A stretch of DNA of 64,000 nucleotides from a bacterium D16-76 (GCA_009917445.1 QZEE01000018.1:1-64000), one strand, 5' to 3'; positions 25,776-34,665 are shown, numbered from the stretch's first letter. Notes: a model not told the origin generated them from the sequence alone. Translations and numbers: made by a program.

Positions 25776-26528
25776 ATGAAACTGGAAAAGGTAATCGCAG
25801 TCCGCACCTCCAAGACTATTTACCGTGACGGGGATCACGTTGTCAAGGTATTTGACGAGGGCTACTCCAAGGCCGACATCCTGAACGAAGCCCTGAACAT
25901 CGCCCGCGTAGAGGAGACCGGTCTCCCCATCCCCGGTGTCGAGGCTGTCACCATGGTAGACGGCAAGTGGGCCATTGTCACCGACTATGTGGAGGGCAAG
26001 ACCCTGGCCCGCCTCATGTCCGAAGACCACGAGAACTACGCCCAGTACATGGAGCGCCTGGTAGACATCCAGCTGGAAATGCACGCCACCCCGGCCCCGG
26101 CCATGCTGAATAAGCTCAAGGACAAGATGAAGCGCAAGATTGCCCAGACCGGCCTGGACGCCACCACCCGTTACGAGCTGGACGCCCGCCTCCATGGCAT
26201 GCCCAAGCACAACAAGCTCTGCCACGGCGACTTCAACCCCTCCAACGTGGTCATCAAGCCCGACGGCAGCTACGCCATCTTAGACTGGGCCCACGCCACC
26301 CAGGGCAACGCCAGCGCCGACGCCGCCCGCACCTACCTGCTGTTCTGGCTGGGCGGCGACATCGAAGGCGCCGAAATGTACCTGGACCTCTTCTGCAAGA
26401 AGAGCGACACCGCCAAGCAGTACGTGCAGAAGTGGCTGCCCATTGTAGCCGCCTCCCAGTCCGTAAAGGGCAAAGAAGAGGAAAAAGAATTCCTCATGCA
26501 CTGGGTAAACGTCGTCGAATACGAATAA
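25776..26528 (+). CDS. Aminoglycoside phosphotransferase-like (APH/choline kinase fold) protein
   Basis: The 250-residue protein has a protein-kinase-like fold of the APH family. The catalytic loop is LCHGDFNPSNVVI at about residue 148, with the metal aspartate in YAILDWAHA. An N-terminal glycine-poor nucleotide loop (TSKTIYRDGDHVVKVF) includes the lysine. Family members phosphorylate small molecules such as aminoglycosides, choline and sugars. Its position between adhE and the hydrogen-sensing genes is reminiscent, from memory, of the Ruminococcus albus hydrogenase locus, so a signalling or metabolic role rather than drug resistance is likely. AAAGGAAG lies upstream. Confidence 0.85.
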   Translation: MKLEKVIAVRTSKTIYRDGDHVVKVFDEGYSKADILNEALNIARVEETGLPIPGVEAVTMVDGKWAIVTDYVEGKTLARLMSEDHENYAQYMERLVDIQLEMHATPAPAMLNKLKDKMKRKIAQTGLDATTRYELDARLHGMPKHNKLCHGDFNPSNVVIKPDGSYAILDWAHATQGNASADAARTYLLFWLGGDIEGAEMYLDLFCKKSDTAKQYVQKWLPIVAASQSVKGKEEEKEFLMHWVNVVEYE

Positions 26529-26804
26529 CCAACGTGACGTTGGATCCGCGACGCGGGGACGCTCGTTTCACTCGCTGGTTTGTGCTGGCCTCCGCCGCGC
26601 AAAGGGCTTGCGCGCTACCGTGAGCCATCGCGTGTCTGGCGTGCTCCCGGTATATTACGCCGCGTCGTCGGTTTCTTAGTTCAAAGGCGATAGGGGAGAG
26701 GGCCTGCCGGTTCCGGCGGGCTCCGTCCCCATCCATTTAAAAATAACAACCGGCATCTTTTGCCATAGCCATTCGGCTTTCCCGCCGAGAAAGGAAGATT
26801 TACT
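26529..26804. other. 276-bp non-coding gap with a perfect palindrome
   Basis: The stop codon of the APH-like gene is followed at once by CCAACGTGACGTTGG (26529-26543; 7-bp arms, 1-bp centre). The remainder shows no open frame with a ribosome binding site, no terminator and no IHR scaffold. A TATATT hexamer near 26650 lacks a convincing -35 partner. Confidence 0.5.
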
Positions 26805-27047
26805 ATGAAATGCACCATTTGCATCGGCAGCTCCTGCCACCTCAAAGGCTCCCGCCAAATCGTCGAGCAGCTGCAGTACCTGGTAAAAGAGAACCACCTG
26901 GAAGATAAGGTAGAGCTGGGCGGCACCTTCTGCATGGGCAACTGCGTCAACGGTGTCAACGTCACCCTGGACGACAAGCTCTTCTCCCTCTCCCCCGAAA
27001 CCACCAAGGACTTCTTCGATAAGGAGATCCTGCCAAAAGTACAATAA
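26805..27047 (+). CDS. Thioredoxin-fold [2Fe-2S] ferredoxin
   Basis: The 80-residue protein has the four-cysteine pattern of thioredoxin-like [2Fe-2S] proteins: CTICIGSSCHLKGS at the N-terminus and GTFCMGNCVNGVNV further on. It corresponds to the C-terminal domain of NuoE-type subunits. It directly precedes hydS and probably passes electrons to or from that protein. GAAAGGAAG precedes the ATG. Confidence 0.85.
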   Translation: MKCTICIGSSCHLKGSRQIVEQLQYLVKENHLEDKVELGGTFCMGNCVNGVNVTLDDKLFSLSPETTKDFFDKEILPKVQ

Positions 27048-27134
27048 AAAGGGATTTTTATGGGGCGCTCCATCCGTGTTCACCATGGGTGGAGTTTCCC
27101 CTACCATAAACCCGGAGAAAGAAAGGTTGTTCTC

Positions 27135-28808
27135 ATGGCTGATTATTTGAAACTGAAAAAATCCAACTGCGTCAACTGCTATAAGTGCATCCGCCACTGC
27201 CCGGTCAAATCCATCAAGTTCTCCTCCGACCAGGCCCACATCGTTTCCGACGAATGTATCCTCTGCGGCCAGTGCTTCGTGGTCTGCCCCCAAAACGCCA
27301 AAGAAGTCCGCGGCGACGTGGTCAAGGCCCTGGAGCTCATGAAGAAGGGCCCCGTTATCGCCAGCGTAGCCCCCTCCTTTGTGGCCAACTACCCCGGCGC
27401 CACCATCGCCACTATGGAAGTGGCCCTGAAAAAGCTGGGCTTTGCCTCTGCCGAAGAGACCGCCGAAGGCGCCTCCATCGTCAAAACCCAGTATGAGAAA
27501 ATGGTGGCGGACGCCCGCCAGGATGTGATCATCTCCTCCTGCTGCCACTCCGTCAACCTCTTGATCGAGAAATACCACCCCGAGGTGCTCCCGTACCTGG
27601 CCACCGTGGTGTCGCCCATGCAGGCCCACTGCCGTAAGATCAAGGCCGCAAACCCCGGCGCCTCCACCGTGTTCATCGGCCCCTGCATCTCCAAAAAAGC
27701 CGAGGCCGAGGCCTACCCCGGCGACGTAGACTGCGTGCTCACCTTCGAAGAGCTCACCGAATGGATGAAGCAGGAAAACGTCTCCATCGAAAAGGGCCAG
27801 GATACCCTGGAGGAAAGCCGGGCCCGCCTGTTCCCCACCAGCGGCGGCATCCTGCGCACCATGGAGCAGGATTCCAAAGAGTACAGCTACCTGGTGGTAG
27901 ACGGCATCGACAACTGCATCCAGGCCCTTAACGACATTAAAGAGGGCAAAATGCATAAATGCTTTATCGAGATGTCCATCTGCGCCGGCTCCTGCATCGG
28001 CGGCCCGGCCATGGAGCACGCCCAGCGCCGCCCGGTCACCGACTACATAGAGGTAGACCGCTACGCCGGCCGCAAGGACTTCGCCATCCCCCAGCCCGAG
28101 GAAAAGGACCTGATCAAAGACCACAAGTTCATTGGCCTGCACCGCAATATGCCCGGCCAAAACGACATTGAAGAGATCCTGCGGAAAATGGGCAAAACCA
28201 GCCCCGAGCACGAGCTCAACTGCGGCGCCTGCGGCTACAACACCTGCCGGGAGAAGGCCGTGGCCGTGTACCTGGGCAAGGCCAACATCAACATGTGCCT
28301 GCCTTATCTGAAGGAGAAGGCCGAGTCGTTCTCCGATACGATCATCAACAACACCCCCAACGGCATCATCGTCCTAAACGAGCAGCTGGAGGTCCAGCAG
28401 ATCAACGCCGCCGCCTGCCACATCATGAACATCCGCTACGCCTCCGATGTCCTGGGCGACCAGGTCATCCGCATCCTGGACCCCAAGGTCTTCCTGGATG
28501 TCATGCAGACCGGCCAGGCCGTGCGGGACGAAAAGGTCTACCTGGCCGAATATAAGCGCTATGTAGAGCAAAGCGTCATTTACGACAAAAGCTACCGCAT
28601 CATCATGTGCATCATGCGCGACGTCACCGACGAAGAGCGCCAGCGCCAGCGCAAAGAAGAGATCAGCCACTCCACCATCGAAGTGACGGACAACGTCATT
28701 GAGAAGCAAATGCGCGTAGTACAGGAGATCGCCTCCCTCTTGGGCGAGACGACCGCCGAGACCAAGATCGCGCTGACTAAGTTAAAGGATTCTTTGAAAG
28801 ATGAATAA
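27135..28808 (+). CDS. hydS: Sensory [FeFe] hydrogenase HydS (group C, PAS-containing)
   Basis: The 557-residue protein has two [4Fe-4S] motifs at the N-terminus (CVNCYKCIRHCP, CILCGQCFVVCP), a hydrogenase domain, a four-cysteine cluster motif (CGACGYNTCREKA) near residue 357, a PAS domain (about 400-500; NTPNGIIVLNEQLEVQQINA) and a C-terminal helix (SHSTIEVTDNVIEKQMRVVQ). H-cluster loops read SSCCHS, GPCISKK and CAGSCIGG, so the cluster cysteines are conserved while flanking residues differ from catalytic enzymes. This matches group C putative H2 sensors described for Ruminococcus albus and Thermotoga maritima. It overlaps the PP2C gene by eight bases. Confidence 0.9.
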   Translation: MADYLKLKKSNCVNCYKCIRHCPVKSIKFSSDQAHIVSDECILCGQCFVVCPQNAKEVRGDVVKALELMKKGPVIASVAPSFVANYPGATIATMEVALKKLGFASAEETAEGASIVKTQYEKMVADARQDVIISSCCHSVNLLIEKYHPEVLPYLATVVSPMQAHCRKIKAANPGASTVFIGPCISKKAEAEAYPGDVDCVLTFEELTEWMKQENVSIEKGQDTLEESRARLFPTSGGILRTMEQDSKEYSYLVVDGIDNCIQALNDIKEGKMHKCFIEMSICAGSCIGGPAMEHAQRRPVTDYIEVDRYAGRKDFAIPQPEEKDLIKDHKFIGLHRNMPGQNDIEEILRKMGKTSPEHELNCGACGYNTCREKAVAVYLGKANINMCLPYLKEKAESFSDTIINNTPNGIIVLNEQLEVQQINAAACHIMNIRYASDVLGDQVIRILDPKVFLDVMQTGQAVRDEKVYLAEYKRYVEQSVIYDKSYRIIMCIMRDVTDEERQRQRKEEISHSTIEVTDNVIEKQMRVVQEIASLLGETTAETKIALTKLKDSLKDE

Positions 28809-29973
28809 TTTATGCAGTGACATCGGATATACCAGCGTCAACAAATGGGGCGAGCAGCTTTGCGGCGATCGGGTGGAGATCGTAGAGCAGGGCGAAAACT
28901 CCACCGTAGTGGTGCTGGCCGACGGCATGGGCAGCGGCGTCAAAGCCAACATCCTGTCGTCCCTCACGTCCAAAATCATTTCAACCATGATGGCGGCCAA
29001 CATGTCCATCGAGGACTGCGTGTCCACCATCGCCTCCACCCTGCCGGTGTGCGCCGTGCGGCAGGTGGCCTATTCCACGTTCACCATCATCCACATCATT
29101 GATAACGAGGAAGCTGAGATCATCCAGTACGACAACCCCCTGCTCATCCTCATCCGGGACGGCAAGTTTGTCGAGATCCCCAAAACCGGCAACGAGATCG
29201 AGGGCAAAATGATCTACCGTTCCCACATCAAGCTGCAGGAAAACGACTTCCTCTTCACCATGAGCGACGGCACCATCCACGCCGGCGTAGGCCAGTCCCT
29301 GAACTTCGGCTGGCAGCGCCCGGAAATCATCAAGTTCCTGGAAATGATGTACGACCCCTCCTACACCGCCAAAACCTACAGCACCCTCCTGGTAGAAGAG
29401 TGCAACCACCTCTACGGCGGCCACCCCGGGGACGACACCACCGTGGCCTGCGTAAAAATCCGCAACCGCCAGCAGGTAAACCTGATGATCGGCCCGCCCT
29501 CCGACCGCAAGGACGTAAACAAAATGCAGGCGCTGTTCCACTCCAAAGAGGGCAAGCACATCGTCTGCGGCGGCACCACGTCCACCATCACCTCCGAGTA
29601 CCTGAAAAAGCCCATGATTGCCGACCTGGACTACCTGGACCCGGAGATCCCGCCCATCGCCAAAATCGAGGGCGTAGACCTGGTGACCGAAGGCGTCATC
29701 ACCATCAGCAAGGTGGTAGACTACGCCAAAGACTTCCTGCAGGACAACGAATCCTACACCGAATGGGGCTACAAGCGGGACGGCGCTTCCCTCATCGCGC
29801 GCATGCTCTTTGAAGAGGCCACAGACATCAACTTCTTCGTAGGCCGCGCCGTAAACCCCGCCCACCAAAACCCCAACCTGCCCATCAGCTTTAACATCAA
29901 AATGCGCCTGGTCGAAGAGCTCAGCGAAAGCCTGCGGGCCATGGGCAAGCGCATCAAGGTAAGCTATTTCTAA
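28801..29973 (+). CDS. SpoIIE/PP2C-type serine/threonine phosphatase with extra C-terminal domain
   Basis: The 390-residue product has a PP2C core in about residues 1-225: VVVLADGMGSGVKAN (metal aspartate), FLFTMSDGTIHAG, and GHPGDDTTVACV. The remaining ~165 residues (from QQVNLMIGPPSDRKDVNKMQ) form a domain I do not recognise, with GGTTSTITSEYLKKP and a glycine-rich centre. Its start codon lies within the end of hydS, so the two are translated together; the phosphatase is a plausible output of the H2 or redox signal. The protein target is not in the window. Confidence 0.87.
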   Translation: MNNLCSDIGYTSVNKWGEQLCGDRVEIVEQGENSTVVVLADGMGSGVKANILSSLTSKIISTMMAANMSIEDCVSTIASTLPVCAVRQVAYSTFTIIHIIDNEEAEIIQYDNPLLILIRDGKFVEIPKTGNEIEGKMIYRSHIKLQENDFLFTMSDGTIHAGVGQSLNFGWQRPEIIKFLEMMYDPSYTAKTYSTLLVEECNHLYGGHPGDDTTVACVKIRNRQQVNLMIGPPSDRKDVNKMQALFHSKEGKHIVCGGTTSTITSEYLKKPMIADLDYLDPEIPPIAKIEGVDLVTEGVITISKVVDYAKDFLQDNESYTEWGYKRDGASLIARMLFEEATDINFFVGRAVNPAHQNPNLPISFNIKMRLVEELSESLRAMGKRIKVSYF

Positions 29974-30098
29974 GGGCCTCCGGCGGCTAAGGGGCCCGGT
30001 CTCGCCTGCCGGCTCGGTCGGCTGCTGGACGCGCCCCACTGGGGCGCAGCAGCCCCTTAAAACCCCGCCAAAGGGGCAAACCCCCTTTGGAATCCCGG
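29974..30098 (-). repeat. IHR-5, intergenic hairpin repeat inside the hydrogen cluster (minus orientation)
   Basis: Read on the minus strand: hairpin CCAAAGGGG / CCCCTTTGG, CGGGG, then GGCTGCTG / CAGCAGCC enclosing CGCCCCAGTGGGGCG, block CCGAGCCGGCAGGCGAGAC and GCCGGAGGC. It separates the PP2C gene from hydA2 and starts right after the PP2C stop codon. Confidence 0.8.
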
Positions 30099-30150
30099 AT
30101 TTCCCGTTTGCGCATATAGAATCAACAGCCCCAGAAAGGAGAATGGGACT

Positions 30151-31593
30151 ATGCCAATACCCGGACAAGAGGAATGGAAATTTGATACGAAAGTGCAGTA
30201 CATAAAATACAAAGTGCTGCGCGAGGTGGCCCGGTGCGCCTTTGAGGACCGCCTGCTCGCCACCTACACCGAGATACCCAAGCTCATCGTCAAAGATAAG
30301 CCCACCATGCGGTGCTGCATCTACAAAGAGCGCGCCATTGTAGAGGAGCGCATCCGCCTGGCCATGGGCGGCAATAAAGAAAACCCCAATGTAATCGAGG
30401 TCATCGATATTGCCTGCGACGAATGTTCCAAAAGCGGCTACAACGTGGGCAGCGCCTGCCGCGGGTGCCTTGCCCACCGCTGCGCCGATGTGTGCCCCCG
30501 TGGGGCCATCAGCTTCGACGAGCACCAGAAGGCCCACATCGATAAATCCAAATGTGTAGACTGCGGCCGCTGCGCCCAGGTGTGCCCCTACAGCGCCATT
30601 GTCAACGAAAAGCGCCCCTGCGAAAAAGCCTGCAAGGTAAAAGCCATCAGCATGGCCGAAGGGGGGGAGGCCGCCATCGACAACAGCAAGTGCATTTCCT
30701 GCGGGGCCTGCGCCTACATGTGCCCCTTTGGCGCCATTGTGGATAAATCCTTTATCCTGGACGTAGTCAAGCTCATCAAAGAAAGCCAGAACAACGAAAA
30801 ATATAAGCTCTACGCCGTCATCGCCCCATCCATTTCCAGCCAGTTCAGCTACGCCAAGCTGGGCCAGGTGATTTCCGGCATTAAAGAGCTGGGCTTCTTC
30901 ACCGTCGTAGAAGCCGCCCTGGGCGCCGACATGGTAGCCTACGCCGAGTCCAAGGAGCTTTCCGAGAAAGGCTTCCTCACCAGCTCCTGCTGCCCGGCCT
31001 TTGTAGACTACGTGGAGAAAGCCTTCCCCCAAATGAAAGAGCATGTCTCCCACAACCTGTCCCCGGCGGCCACCATCGCCCAGTACATCAAAGAGACCGA
31101 CCCCACCGCCAAAATCGTCTTCATGGGCCCCTGCACCGCGAAAAAGATGGAGTTCCAGAAAGAAGGCCTAAAGGATATCATCGATTCCACCATCACCTTC
31201 GAAGAGCTCCAGGCCCTCTTCGACAGCCGGGACCTGGACCTGAAGTCCCTGCCCGAAGACGTACTGGACAACGCCAGCTACTACGGCCGCATCTTCGCCC
31301 GCAGCGGCGGCCTCAGCGACGCCGTAGCCCAGGGCCTCAAAGAGCAGGAAATTGAGTTCGACCTGAAAGCCGTCCCCTGCGACGGCATCGAAGCCTGCCG
31401 CGTAGCCCTCTTAAAAGCCTCCAAGGGCCTCCTGCCCGGCAACTTTATCGAGGGCATGGCCTGCGTAGGCGGCTGCATCGGCGGCGCGGGCTGCCTCACT
31501 CACGGCGAGAAGAACAAAGCCGACGTAGACAAATACGGCAAAGAAGCCTACGAAAAGACCATCACGTCCGCCATTGGCATGATGAAGAAATAA
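30151..31593 (+). CDS. hydA2: [FeFe] hydrogenase, group B
   Basis: This is a monomeric ferredoxin-type hydrogenase of 480 residues. The N-terminus has a cysteine-rich segment (CDECSKSGYNVGSACRGC), then [4Fe-4S] motifs (CVDCGRCAQVCP, CISCGACAYMCP) and the H-cluster domain with SSCCPAF, GPCTAKK and ACVGGCIGGAG. The alanine after CCP and the GGCIGGAG loop are typical of group B. It probably produces H2 from reduced ferredoxin. AAAGGAG precedes the ATG. It lies behind IHR-5, so it may have its own transcript; no promoter is convincing. A terminator follows. Confidence 0.92.
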   Translation: MPIPGQEEWKFDTKVQYIKYKVLREVARCAFEDRLLATYTEIPKLIVKDKPTMRCCIYKERAIVEERIRLAMGGNKENPNVIEVIDIACDECSKSGYNVGSACRGCLAHRCADVCPRGAISFDEHQKAHIDKSKCVDCGRCAQVCPYSAIVNEKRPCEKACKVKAISMAEGGEAAIDNSKCISCGACAYMCPFGAIVDKSFILDVVKLIKESQNNEKYKLYAVIAPSISSQFSYAKLGQVISGIKELGFFTVVEAALGADMVAYAESKELSEKGFLTSSCCPAFVDYVEKAFPQMKEHVSHNLSPAATIAQYIKETDPTAKIVFMGPCTAKKMEFQKEGLKDIIDSTITFEELQALFDSRDLDLKSLPEDVLDNASYYGRIFARSGGLSDAVAQGLKEQEIEFDLKAVPCDGIEACRVALLKASKGLLPGNFIEGMACVGGCIGGAGCLTHGEKNKADVDKYGKEAYEKTITSAIGMMKK

Positions 31594-31607
31594 CCATTGA
31601 AAATTCC

Positions 31608-31641
31608 ACGCGGCGCGTTCCCCCAAGGGCGCGCCGTTTTT
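31608..31641 (+). terminator. Terminator after hydA2
   Basis: CGGCGCG pairs with CGCGCCG across 12 nt and is followed by a run of T. It lies 15 bases after the hydA2 stop and immediately before the zinc dehydrogenase. Confidence 0.7.
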
Positions 31642-31656
31642 CAGGAGGGAAAACCT

Positions 31657-32664
31657 ATGCAAGCAGCCTATTTCCTTGGCAATAAGACCTTCGAGGTACG
31701 CGAGTGCCCCATCCCCACCCCCGGCCCCGGCGAAGTAGTCATCGCCAATAAGGCCTGCGGCGTCTGCGGCACCGACGTCCACATCTACCACGGCGAGCCC
31801 GGCTCTGCCGACGTCACCCCGCCCGTAGTCCTGGGCCACGAGTACGCCGGCGAAGTCACCGCCGTAGGGGAGGGCGTCACCGCCCTGCGGGTAGGCGACC
31901 ACGTCACCGTAGACCCCAACATTTACTGCGGCCAGTGCGAATACTGCCAAAACGGCAAAAAGCAGCTGTGCGAGTCCATGCAGGCCATTGGCGTCACCCG
32001 TGACGGCGGCTTTGCCCAGTACAGTGTAGTGCCGGTCAGCCAGGCCTTCAAGCTTTCGCCCGATTTGCCCTACGAGTGGGGCGCTATGGCCGAGCCCGTA
32101 GCCTGCTGCCTCCACGGCATCGACATAGCCGGCATCCGCCCCGGCGACACGGTCTGTATCGTAGGCGGCGGGGCCATCGGCCTAATCATGCTCCAGCTGT
32201 CGAAGCTTTCCGGCGCAGCCCAGCTCCTTGTCAGCGAGCCCAACGCCAAGCGCCGCGAAGCCGCCCTGCAGCTGGGCGCCAGCCGCGCCATCGACCCCAC
32301 CGACCCCCAGCAGCGCCAATCCATGCTCAGCGCGGCCGATGTGGTCATCGAGTGCGTAGGCAACACCCCCGCCGTGCAAAGCGCCTTTGACTTCGCCAAA
32401 AAAGGCGCCACCCTGGTGCTTTTCAGTGTCCCCAAAGTAGACGCCGCTTTCCCGCTCCCCCTCTTCGACGTTTACAAGAAAGAGCTCACCATCAAAGGCT
32501 CCTTCGTAAACCCCGACACCCACTACCGGGCCGTCCAGCTCCTAAACGCCGGCAAGCTGGATTTCGCCCCCATCATCACCCATCGCTTCCCCCTCACCCA
32601 AATGCCCGAAGCCATCGCCGAGCAAATGGGCAGCGGCTCCATCAAAGTCGTCGTCTGCCCCTAA
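31657..32664 (+). CDS. Zinc-dependent medium-chain alcohol dehydrogenase
   Basis: This is a 335-residue MDR-family dehydrogenase. Catalytic zinc ligands are in CGVCGTD and GHEYAGEV; the structural zinc site is CGQCEYCQNGKKQLC. The NAD(P) loop is VGGGAIGLIMLQL. The overall pattern is closest to the sorbitol/threonine/butanediol dehydrogenase branch; the substrate is not determinable. The ATG at 31657 follows AGGAGGG. Being behind a terminator, it may be read through from hydA2 or have a separate promoter that I cannot see. Confidence 0.9.
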   Translation: MQAAYFLGNKTFEVRECPIPTPGPGEVVIANKACGVCGTDVHIYHGEPGSADVTPPVVLGHEYAGEVTAVGEGVTALRVGDHVTVDPNIYCGQCEYCQNGKKQLCESMQAIGVTRDGGFAQYSVVPVSQAFKLSPDLPYEWGAMAEPVACCLHGIDIAGIRPGDTVCIVGGGAIGLIMLQLSKLSGAAQLLVSEPNAKRREAALQLGASRAIDPTDPQQRQSMLSAADVVIECVGNTPAVQSAFDFAKKGATLVLFSVPKVDAAFPLPLFDVYKKELTIKGSFVNPDTHYRAVQLLNAGKLDFAPIITHRFPLTQMPEAIAEQMGSGSIKVVVCP

Positions 32665-32757
32665 GCCTCCGGCCGCCAGGGGCCCTGCCCCCGAGCCTCC
32701 GGCGGCCAGGGGCCCTGCCCCTGGACCCCGCAAGGGGCCAGCCGCCCCTTGACCGCG
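32665..32757 (-). repeat. IHR-6, hairpin repeat with a 30-bp tandem duplication
   Basis: The element begins at the base after the dehydrogenase stop codon. Two 30-bp units (32665-32694 and 32695-32724), both starting GCCTCCGGC and containing CCAGGGGCCCTGCCCC, lie in tandem. Read on the minus strand it has hairpins AAGGGGC / GCCCCTT followed by GCGGGG, and CCAGGGGC / GCCCCTGG. Confidence 0.75.
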
Positions 32758-32797
32758 CCCCGCGTCCCCCATTGATCGGCTTCTAACATAAGCAAAG

Positions 32798-32838
32798 CAG
32801 CCCCTGTCACCGCGTTTGGTGGCAAGGGCTGTTTTTTT
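32798..32838 (+). terminator. Terminator between the dehydrogenase and GH2 genes
   Basis: CAGCCCCTGTCACC pairs with GGTGGCAAGGGCTG (few mismatches) and runs into seven T residues. Confidence 0.85.
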
Positions 32839-32874
32839 AATTTTCTATTTTGCGGGGTTTATCTCCCAGCAGCC

Positions 32875-34665
32875 TTATTTCTTTTCAATGGTCGCCGGCG
32901 CCGCAAACCCGTCCCGAATCACCTTATACACCTCATCCGAGAACTTAGGCTTCCGGTCATAGGTATACAGGCCGTTTTGTTCCTGCTCCACGTCGGTCAG
33001 CTGGGTGTAGCAGTAAGCGCACATTTTGGGGTCGTCCAGCAGGGCCTTTGTCAGCCCGGCCACGCGCTTGCCCACTTCGTCTTCGGTCAAAGGCCTTGCG
33101 CCATAGCCCCAGCCCGTCAAGCCCCCTTCGCCGTTTTCCATCCGGACTCTCTGGGTTTCCGCTTCCTGGGCGTTCCACCAGGTGCCGCCGTATTCGCTCA
33201 CAAAGTAAGGCTGACCGCCGTACTGCTGCCGCTCCGGATGTGTTTCATAGGCCTTCGGGTTCCCGGCATACCGCTGGTAAAAGACCTCCGGGTCTTGCTC
33301 ATAGTCATGCACGTCATAAATATCCGTCACCACATGGAAGTTGCCGCTGGTGTCAATAACCGGCCGGGTGGGGTCAACCGCCTTTGTAGCGTAGTAGATC
33401 CCCGCCAGCACCCGGTCGTCCTGCCGGCAGCCTTTATAATCCCATGTCTCGTTAAAGGGGCACCACCCCACCAAAGCCGGGTGGTTAAAGTCCCGTTTCA
33501 CTTCCTCCAGCCATTGGGGCAGCACCGTGCACAGGGCGTCGGCCTCGGTAATGTCCAGCCCCCAGTTGGGGAATTCCCCCCACACCAGGTACCCCATGCG
33601 GTCAGCCCAGTACAAGAACCTCTCTTCAAAGACCTTCTCATGCAGCCGGGCCCCATTAAAGCCCAGCGCCATAGAGAGCCTTATGTCCTGCTGCAGCGCC
33701 TCATCCGTAGGCGCGGTGTAAATGCCGTCCGGGTAGAACCCCTGGTCCAGCACCAGCCTCTGGAAGACCGGCCTGCCGTTCAAGCAGATAGCCCCGTCCA
33801 CCAGCTCGACCTTCCGCAGCCCAAAGTAGGATTCCACCACGTCCACAGCCCCGCCGTCTTCGCCCATCAAAGTCAGCGTCAAGTCGTACAGGGTAGGGGA
33901 GCCCGGCCCCCACAAAGCCACCTCATCCAAAGGCAGGTCCAACGCCGTGCAGGTCCCCCCGCACACCGCCTCCGCCTGGCCCACGGTCTTGCCGCCCAGG
34001 GTGGCCTTTGCCGCTACCTTCATCCCAGAAGCCGGTACGTTGGTAAACACCTTCAAATGGGCCCGCCCGTTGTCCGGGTCCGGCACCGTCTCCACCGAAG
34101 CCAGATACGTCCGGGGCACAAACTCCACCCACACGCTCTGCCAAATGCCCGTAGTGCGGGTGTACAAGCACCCATAAGAGGCAAATTCCTGGCTCTGCTT
34201 GCCGCTGGGCTGCTTGCCGCTGCGCAAATGGTCCGCGGCATAAACCGTCACCGCGTTCACGCCGGCCTTAGCCGCCCCGGTCACGTCAAAGCTGAACGAG
34301 GTATACCCCCCGTCGTGGCTGCCCACAGCCTGGCCGTTTACAAACACCTCACAGTGGTAGTCCACCGCGCCAAAGTGCAGCAGTACCCGGCCCTGCAGCT
34401 GTTCTTCCGTCAGGGTGATTTCCCGCCGGTACCACACCGCCTCCACAAAATCCGTCATGCCCAGCCCCGAAAGCCCGCTTTCCGGGCAGAACGGCACCGT
34501 AATCGAAAGGGGCAGGCTGTCCTTTTCCGCCCACCCTTGGGCCTTTTTCGAGTCGCTGTAGTCAAAGTCAAACTGCCAAAGCCCATTTAGGCTCAGCCAG
34601 TTTTCCCGGAAAAATTGCGGCCGCGGGTGTTCCGGCCTGGGGATGCTGGTAGGGATGGTATCCAT
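32875..34665 (-). CDS. Glycoside hydrolase family 2 protein
   Basis: This 596-residue GH2 enzyme has the usual order: sugar-binding jelly roll (about 1-180, PQFFRENWLSLNGLWQFDFD), immunoglobulin-like domain (about 180-290) and TIM barrel (about 290-596). The acid/base glutamate lies in WCPFNETWDYKG and the nucleophile glutamate in YFVSEYGGTWW. Family members are beta-galactosidases, glucuronidases and mannosidases; the specificity cannot be chosen from these motifs. No signal peptide is present, so it acts in the cytoplasm. AAGGAGGG precedes the ATG. It is convergent with the dehydrogenase and has no linked sugar transporter here. Confidence 0.92.
   Translation of the reverse strand: MDTIPTSIPRPEHPRPQFFRENWLSLNGLWQFDFDYSDSKKAQGWAEKDSLPLSITVPFCPESGLSGLGMTDFVEAVWYRREITLTEEQLQGRVLLHFGAVDYHCEVFVNGQAVGSHDGGYTSFSFDVTGAAKAGVNAVTVYAADHLRSGKQPSGKQSQEFASYGCLYTRTTGIWQSVWVEFVPRTYLASVETVPDPDNGRAHLKVFTNVPASGMKVAAKATLGGKTVGQAEAVCGGTCTALDLPLDEVALWGPGSPTLYDLTLTLMGEDGGAVDVVESYFGLRKVELVDGAICLNGRPVFQRLVLDQGFYPDGIYTAPTDEALQQDIRLSMALGFNGARLHEKVFEERFLYWADRMGYLVWGEFPNWGLDITEADALCTVLPQWLEEVKRDFNHPALVGWCPFNETWDYKGCRQDDRVLAGIYYATKAVDPTRPVIDTSGNFHVVTDIYDVHDYEQDPEVFYQRYAGNPKAYETHPERQQYGGQPYFVSEYGGTWWNAQEAETQRVRMENGEGGLTGWGYGARPLTEDEVGKRVAGLTKALLDDPKMCAYCYTQLTDVEQEQNGLYTYDRKPKFSDEVYKVIRDGFAAPATIEKK

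Noticed and set aside
23994-26225. 743-codon minus-strand frame opposite adhE and the APH gene
   Set aside because: It is Gly/Val/His-rich with no domain, no start signal and lies over a clearly functional adhE.
28981-31053. 690-codon minus-strand frame opposite PP2C, IHR-5 and hydA2
   Set aside because: It is a shadow frame. It spans a repeat and two real genes without recognisable motifs.
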